DNA of 64,000 bases from Yamagishiella unicocca (Eukaryota > Chlorophyta > Chlorophyceae > Chlamydomonadales > Volvocaceae): assembly GCA_003116995.1 (NCBI GenBank), contig BDSL01000056.1:372001-436000 (forward strand). Direction: 5' to 3'. Within the stretch, counting starts at the first letter, position 1; each line of letters opens with the position of its first letter. Of the stretch, positions 58,301 to 64,000 are shown in pieces. Position numbers and translations under genes: made by a program. The notes under the pieces were generated by a model, which was given only the letters and a program-made list of their open reading frames with translations, searched no databases and was not told the DNA's origin.

Positions 58301-61300
58301 AAGAACGGGCTGAAGGGTGCACTGGGTTTGTCTGGGGGGGGAAGAACGGGCTGAAGGGTGCACTGGATTTGGCCGGGGGGGAGAGAGAGGGGAAAGAACG
58401 GGCTGAAGGGTGCACTGGGTTTGGCGGGGGGGGGGGGGAGGGGAAGAAACGGGCTGGGCGGGGGGCATAAGAGCAAGGGCCGGACCCGGGGCGAGCCGAG
58501 GGCCGGGGGGGAGGGTATCTTTCCGAGTTGGCGTGTTCCCCCAGTGCTGTCAGCTTGTCAGCATGACCCCCTCGTCGTCTGTTTCATCGCGCCAACTTGT
58601 GGTTTCAAGTCTTGTTCGACTCAAGGCCTCATTAGATGTGGTGTCCAGCTTGCCGGCTGACTCTGCTTGCTCCTCTCCCCCCTCCCTCCCCCTCCCCGCT
58701 CCCCCCCAGGCGCCTCCAAGCTGGCACCCATCATCGCCAGCATGCACGACCGGCTCAAGGCGGCGCAGGTGGGGGGGGGCCATGTGGGTTGGGGGCTGGG
58801 GGGCAGATGCTGCGTCGGGCGGCGGTGTTGGGTCGGCGAGTGCCGTGGTCGCTGAGGGGGTCGGTACCTCGCCTTCACGACCGCGGCTACGGCCGCTGCC
58901 ACCATTGCAAGTGCTGCCGCTGTGCCGACCGACCGTCCACGCCTATTGAGGGACCGACCGTCTACGCCTCTTGAGGGACCGACCGTCTACGCCTGCCGCT
59001 GTGCCGACCCACCGTCTACGCCTATGTACCGGGCCGTTTGCAAATGTCGGTTCCGCGTGCCAAAAACACACGTTGAGACGCACACAAAAAAACACGTCTT
59101 CGGGAAGTGCGTCGTACGGCTATCGTACGGCCGTGACCAACCGCTGAAAATACGGCACCGCGGCCGTACCCGCCCCGCCCCCCCCCCTCCCCCCAGGCGG
59201 TGCAAATGACCACCGGCCGCTCCGAAGCCCGCAAGGCCGACCTGCAGAGCCTCAAGCTGCTGCAGGAGATTGGGCAGGGAGGTGAGTCGGCGCCTCCAGG
59301 GAGGGCGCGGTTGGCTGGAGATCCCCCTAGGGGCGGGCGGGAGGTTTTGCGCACGCCGCTGCACCTGCAGGGTGCTTCGTCGCCCCAACTCGCCCTGCCT
59401 GAGCTAGCGGCAAGGACCTGCCTCAGCGGGGACCACACGCACCGCCGCTGCCCCTCGCTTGTGGTCTATGGCGCCGTTAGGGCTGCCGGACCCCCGAGGC
59501 CCGTTCTGCTGTTCACCTCGCGATTGGCCTGACCAGCCCTGCTCGTCCCTTATCGTACCCGGTACCGCACGCAGGCTACGGCACGGTGTACAGGTACGGC
59601 ACGGGACGCGGCTGGGGCGGTGGCGGGGAGGGCGGGAAGGGCGGGTCAGCGGCTGGGGGGTTAGGGCGGACCTCCGGGGCCGGCGAGAGCATAAGAGTGT
59701 GGTCGGACATCAGCAGGTGTTCTCGTACGAGAAGAGGATACACGGGACCGAGGCGACGAGCGGGGGAACACAGGAGTTCAGGGGTGTGTATTGCTGCTGT
59801 CCTCTTCCTCCTCCTGTTGTTGCTGTTGTTGTTCCGGGACGGGCGAGCGAAGCCGGGCCCCCCCCCCTGCGTGTTGCGCAGGGGCACGTACCACGGTGCC
59901 GAGGTTGCCGTCAAGGTCATCAAGCAGTCCCGCCTGGCCAACATCCAGAGCTCCTCCAACGCGCTGGTCAGCAGCAACTGCCTGGGGCTGCACAAGCAGA
60001 ACCTGCACGACGCCATAGAGCTGGTGGCGTCGGTGTCGATGAGCCACACAAACATCGTACAGGTACGGCAGGGTACGGCACGGGGCGCGGGGAGGGAGGT
60101 CGAGGTCGAGGTTGGGTTGTGGGTTCATTGGTGGGTGGGTTTTTTGGAGTCCATCGCTTGGTGGCGCGGGCACAACGTAATGCAATGCACGTTGACGGTC
60201 CTTGATGGTGAATAAGACACGGTCCAGCAGCTCAAGCCGCCCATTAACCCTGACTCCACTGCCCACCGTTGCCGTACGCACGTGCACGCAGGTGCCCGCC
60301 TACTTCATGGACGTCAGGTGGGTGCTGCCGTACAATCATCTCCATTGCCGCCATGCACGGAGCGCGGAGGGGACGGGGGGGTCCACCCACCTGCTGTGCT
60401 TCCCCGGGGGGGGGGGGGCATGGAGCGGCGGGATATGGTGCGGAGGGACATGCTTCACCCCTGGGGGGTCCACCCACCTGCTGCTGCTTCATTGCCACCA
60501 CCACCACCACCGCCCGACGCTGCTCGCCCACCGGTGTCTGGAGCACTCTGCCGCCTCACCTTGCCAGCTGCCGCAGCGGGTGTCATGTCCCGTGTGCATG
60601 GGGGCGGCTGGTGGGGAGCTTGATGTGTGGTTGGGCTTGATGTGTCGAAAGTGCGGGCACCGATACTCGCGGCCCTCCACCCACTCCCTTCCCCCGCACA
60701 GGCTGGAGAAGCCCGAGGAGTTCAACCCTCTGGACTCGGTGGACGCGCCCTCGGAGTCGAAGCCCTTCCGGCTGACCCACTCGCCTTCGCTGATCGAGTC
60801 ACCGGCGCCCGGCCAGGACATGCACGGTGGGGCGTGGGAAGGGCGGGGGCCGTTTGGTTCGGTTTACGGTACAGGGCGGGAGAGCAGATTTTGCAGGTCG
60901 CGTGATGCCACGTCATTGGTACTGGGCGGGAGAGCAGATTTTGTAGGTCGCGTGATGCCACGTTATTGGTGAAGGGTGCGCACTGTGCCTCTAGGGTTTT
61001 GGGGTTTAGGGTTTTGGGGTTTTGGGTTTTGGGGTCTAGGGTTTTTGGATTTAGGCAGCTCTGTCGTGTCTTGCGTGTCCGAAGGCTTTCCCAAGGGTTC
61101 ATGCAATGCTCCGACTGCCGCCCCTGGGGGGGGGCACCTCGCCGCTGCTACTCTGACCCCCCTCCCGGCCGCGCCTGATTGCCGTACACAGGTTTCGGAG
61201 AGGGGGCGATGGCGCTGGTGCTGGAATTCTGTAAGCCGGGCAGCTTGGGGGGGGAGGGGAGTGTTCCAGACGCCGCGATCAACACGCGGCGACGTGATGC

Positions 61301-63808
61301 GTGACGCCTCGTGGCCGATTCGTACAGTGTCGTACCTATCGTACGGCGAGAGGTTCCACAGCCTGTGGACCCGCCACGGTTGACCCGCCCGGGACGGCGT
61401 TACCCCCCGAGTAACAACAACCCCGCGCGGCTTGCTTGCCGGCCGGCCCCTCCTGACGCCTCAGGTGACTGCGGCAGTCTGTGCGACGCGATCATGACGA
61501 GAAAGTTCGTCGAGAAGGTTACGCCAAGTGAGTGCTGTGCTCACTGGCGTGCGACGCAATCCGGGATTCGACAGACAGCTTGGCACGTGCTGCATCCGTT
61601 CGTACACCTGGGTTCCATGTTTTCCCGGGGGTTGGGGTTCCGGAGCCGACGCCGGTGCGCACGTGCTCCTTCACCTACGGGAGGTTCTTGCGCACGCATT
61701 CTTCAGCACGGACGGGGACAGCCGCAAGCGGCGCCGGGCCCATCACTCAGGCCCCGTCCCGCAGGGGCTCAAGCTGCCCGCCCCCATCGTCCCAGTCGGA
61801 ATTGTGTAGAACGGTGGTGAGCAGCCGCGGGGCGAAATGGTTTCGGAGGCATTAACCATGTCGTAACCTCGTAACCCTTTCGTGGTCCTCAGCGCTGACG
61901 TTCCCCCCCCCACCCTCTCGTCGTGCGTGTGCTCCCTTCCTGCGGTCGTAGAGAAGAGCCCCGTGGGATCCATGGCGAAGACGTATCTGGCCATCAACAT
62001 GCGGGTGGGTAACGGCGCTTGCCGCTCCTCCCGGTCGCTGACTAGGCCTACCTGCCATAGCCAGGCAAGGACCCCCCTCCGTTCCCCCATTCCACGATGG
62101 GCCCACGACCGGGTTCCTTAGGATTGCGACTCATCCCCGCGCTGCCCACCACCCCCCGCTGCCCACTCAAGAGCAGATTGCAGGGGCCTGTGTGATATAA
62201 CGCCCGTAGCTAACAGCTAACGCATATCGGCTGCCTCCGGGCAGTAAGCAATGTTCACTCCTTACCCTGGGTGTGTCGCTGCCCCTCCCTGGCGCGCCCC
62301 CACGTCTGTTCTAAACGGTTTTTTCTGGCATCCACGGGTCTTCCTCGAACCCCCCCCCCGCAGTCCGTGTACCTGACGCTGCTGGAGATCGCTCTGGCCC
62401 TGCGCCACATGCACTCCCTGGCCCTGGTCCACTGCGACCTGAAGCCGCAGAACGTGCTGCTCAAGTCCTCCCCCCGCGACCCCCGCGGCTTCACCTCCAA
62501 GCTGTCCGACTTCGGGCTAGCCAAGATGATGGCGCACGACGACGAGGGGCAGCTGGTGATCGACGAGGCTGTGGCCAGCGGGTGCGTGCTTTGGTGTGTG
62601 GGGGGATTACGTAAAAGAACCGGTAACTCGACTTGGGAATTGTCGTGCGGGTGTGTGTGTGCTAGCTGACGGCCAAGCCGCGAAGCCAGACAAGGGGAAA
62701 TTAACGACCCAGACGGAGGTCCGGTGTGTAGGAAGGCGGAGGAGGGGTGTCGGTGTAGGGGGGCGGAGGAGGGGTGCTGGTGTGTGGGAGCTCCTGGCCC
62801 CGGGTACGGCACCGGGGCAGCACAAGGGCACGGCGCGCTGGGCTGCGGGCTCTCCACGTCTCGCCATCGTCGCAACAACCACATTGCCCGCATCTCCCGA
62901 TCCCCCTGTTTGCCCCTTTCGCCCCTTTAGCCCCTTTAGCCCCTTTTTGCCCTTTTCGCCCTTTTCGAGGCACTCCACGCGCCCTGCTTGACCTCGTTTT
63001 GTGCCTTACGGCGGCGCGGCCGTGCGGCCTCCCATGTCACGGCGGTGCGGGCATCGTGATCCCGCTTCACCGCGCTCCCCCCCCGGGCCACACCACGCGC
63101 CACACCACGCGCCACAGCACGCGCCACAGCACGCGCCACACCACAGCACGCGCCACACCACAGCACGCGCCACACCACACCGCGCGCCACACCACAGCAC
63201 GCGCCACACCACACCACGGGCCACACCTTGCAACATCGGTCCCACACACCTGGGTCGCGGGAACCGGTGCATGCGTGAGGGCTGGCGGCGTTGTCTTGGG
63301 GGATGGTAGCGCTGCAGCGGCTGCCTTGCCCCCCCCCCCCGGCCCTGATGCCGCTTGCGACGCGGCAGCAGTCGCTTCCCGCTGCTTGCTTGCTCTCTTA
63401 TGTGCGGGGTAGCTGCGATGTCTCACCACACCTTGCGCGCCCACACCCCTTCCCACCCGGCCCCGCATTGCCTCCTCAGGACCATCACCCACGTCGCTCC
63501 GGAGGTCCTGCTGGGTAAGCTACCGGTAGCAGCTAGCGGAGGCGCGCAGGCAGGGGCGGGAACCTAAGCGCGGGGGGCGCAAGCGGGAACCTCGCTTGCC
63601 GCAGCAAGCGAGCCGCAGTAGCCCTCGCTCGTTCCTCGTTCCGTGCCGTGCCATGGCATGACGGGTGTTGGTAGGCAGCGCAATCGTCGCGTGCATTCAT
63701 CCTTGGAAGTGCACGCACAGCCAGCGCTGTCGTGACCTACCGCACACCCCCTCCTGCTTCTCTCGCCCGCAGGCCAGAAGGCTCTGGGCGCTGCCGTAGA
63801 CATCTATG
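49387..63808 (+). CDS. GAF-domain serine/threonine protein kinase (continues past right edge)
   Basis: Exons: 49387-49602, 49747-about 50022, about 50412-50583, 50690-50834, 51236-51446, 52205-52434, 52913-53102, 53955-54031, 54745-54855, 55323-55505, 56026-56103, 56984-57194, 57675-58142, 58710-58768, 59197-59281, 59575-59593, 59882-60062, 60292-60317, 60702-60826, 61192-61230, 61465-61527, 61952-62004, 62364-62581, 63480-63514, 63773-63808. Phases close from exon 4 onward. The N-terminal half resembles GAF-type sensors (VYVLSAADFWA, VYRDCAQISSRGSGD, ELPGDWQLLQEEHGMSHFAA, PIAVLSLAAKGSS). The kinase domain has IGQGGYGTVYRG, VAVKVIKQSR (Lys), ALVLEFCDCGSLCDAI, LVHCDLKPQNVLL (HCD instead of HRD), LSDFGLAKMM and GTITHVAPEVLLGQKALGAA before running off the window. 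Non-RD catalytic loop suggests regulation other than activation-loop phosphorylation. Exons 2-3 are tentative: their junctions do not satisfy phase. Confidence 0.8.
52754..52873 (+). repeat. Six copies of a 20-bp repeat in kinase intron 6
   Basis: The unit GTGCGGGTACCTGGCCCTCT is nearly invariant. The array ends about 40 bp before the acceptor of the exon at 52913. Confidence 0.92.
54128..54196 (+). repeat. Dispersed intron element, family A (diverged copy, kinase intron 8)
   Basis: GCAAGGGAAACCCGTGTACG, GGAAAACCGTTTGGGACATA and GAGATGCATGGTTG are recognisable but diverged family A landmarks, 40 bp upstream of a second, better copy. Confidence 0.6.
54236..54320 (+). repeat. Dispersed intron element, family A (copy in kinase intron 8)
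   Basis: TTCGAGGGAAACCCGTGGAT, CCGTTTAAAAACAGAAGTTT and GAGATGCATGCTGGAGAACT are present in order. The neighbouring diverged copy makes a family A tandem pair. Confidence 0.8.
56325..56462 (+). repeat. Tandem ~21-bp repeat in kinase intron 11
   Basis: About seven GCCTGGGAGCGGGGGGGTGCC-type units alternate CCGCCT and CTGCCT. They are purine-rich on the sense strand. Confidence 0.85.
58205..58455 (+). repeat. Tandem ~50-bp repeat in kinase intron 13
   Basis: About five copies contain GAGAGAGGGGAAAGAACGGG and CTGAAGGGTGCACTGG, separated by G runs of variable length. Confidence 0.85.
60990..61056 (+). repeat. Telomere-like TTTAGGG/TTTTGGGG repeats in kinase intron 19
   Basis: Degenerate units such as CTAGGGTTTTGGGGTTTAGGG repeat over about 65 bp, about 130 bp before the exon at 61192. 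Confidence 0.7.
62301..62350 (-). repeat. Dispersed intron element, family A (copy abutting the acceptor, kinase intron 22)
   Basis: CACGTCTGTTCTAAACGGTT, TTTTCTGGCATCCACGGGTC and TTCCTCGAACC form a reverse-orientation family A copy. Only a C-run and the CAG acceptor separate it from the exon at 62364, so the element supplies the 3' end of the intron. Confidence 0.85.
62608..62640 (-). repeat. Dispersed intron element, family B (kinase intron 23)
   Basis: ATTACGTAAAAGAACCGGTA followed by ACTCGACTTGGG is a reverse-orientation family B copy about 25 bp after the donor. Confidence 0.75.
63088..63226 (+). repeat. CACGCGCCACAC(CACAG) tandem array in kinase intron 23
   Basis: Multiple 10-17 bp units of CACGCGCCACA with CCACAG spacers form a C/A-rich array in the 62582-63479 intron. 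Confidence 0.85.
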
Positions 63809-63814
63809 GTGAGA

Positions 63815-63925
63815 GCATGGTCTTTAGGGTTTTAGGGTGTCGGGCCTTTAGGTTTTTAGGGTGTAGTAGGGTCTTTAGGTTTTAGGGTGCAGGGTCTTAG
63901 TGTGTAAGGTTTAGGGGTGCTAGGT
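63815..63925 (+). repeat. Telomere-like TTTAGGG repeats in the last visible kinase intron
   Basis: Scattered TTTAGGG, TTTTAGGG and GTCTTTAGG units begin a few bases after the donor at 63809 and continue towards the window end. Confidence 0.65.
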
Positions 63926-64000
63926 GGGAGGGCAGAGCTCTGGGATGCCTCCTGTGCACCTGCCGGAACCGTAAAAGCCGTACTGCTGTCGGCCGTACTG

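Noticed and set aside
61771..61800. Extra kinase exon encoding GLKLPAPIVPV
   Set aside because: No convincing donor follows, and direct splicing of 61527 to 61952 closes the phase and gives a typical kinase sequence.

Overview
The window is nuclear DNA of a green alga, most likely a volvocine or chlamydomonadalean species. The evidence is high GC, many short exons separated by GC-rich repeat-filled introns, TGTAA motifs downstream of stops, long Ala/Gly/Gln/Pro homopolymer tracts, TTTAGGG-type repeats inside introns, and proteins typical of eukaryotic algae. No bacterial or organellar features were seen. All gene models were assembled by hand: GT-AG (and three GC-AG) splice sites were chosen so that reading phase closes and conserved family motifs join up.

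Layout. (1) 230-3642, minus: N-terminal part of a two-domain rhodanese (thiosulfate/3-mercaptopyruvate sulfurtransferase-like); the C-terminus runs off the left edge. (2) 4087-23583, plus: a complete 15-exon SEC16 homologue of about 4,456 residues, divergent from gene 1. (3) about 26197-27673, plus: 3' exons of an unrecognised gene. (4) 30411-33740, minus: a six-exon START/polyketide-cyclase-like (SRPBCC) protein of 432 residues. (5) 33844-35699: an AT-richer DNA-transposon-like block with inverted ends and many CTCAAG/CTTGAG motifs. (6) 36900-46422, plus: a 15-exon HSPA12-type Hsp70 of 770 residues. (7) 49387-63808 and beyond the right edge, plus: a GAF-domain serine/threonine kinase of the large volvocine type, with 25 exons seen; the kinase domain is recognisable from the Gly loop to the APE motif.

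The genes do not form one pathway. SEC16 serves COPII exit sites, HSPA12 is a divergent Hsp70, the rhodanese handles sulfur transfer, and the kinase is probably a signalling protein. The unifying oddity is the intron content. Several short dispersed sequence families recur only inside introns of these unrelated genes, in both orientations, alongside many tandem repeats, telomere-like repeats, a long inverted repeat and tRNA-derived (SINE-like) units. The most important uncertainties are the 5' exons of the kinase (49747-50690), where phase does not close, and the extent of the gene at 26197-27673.
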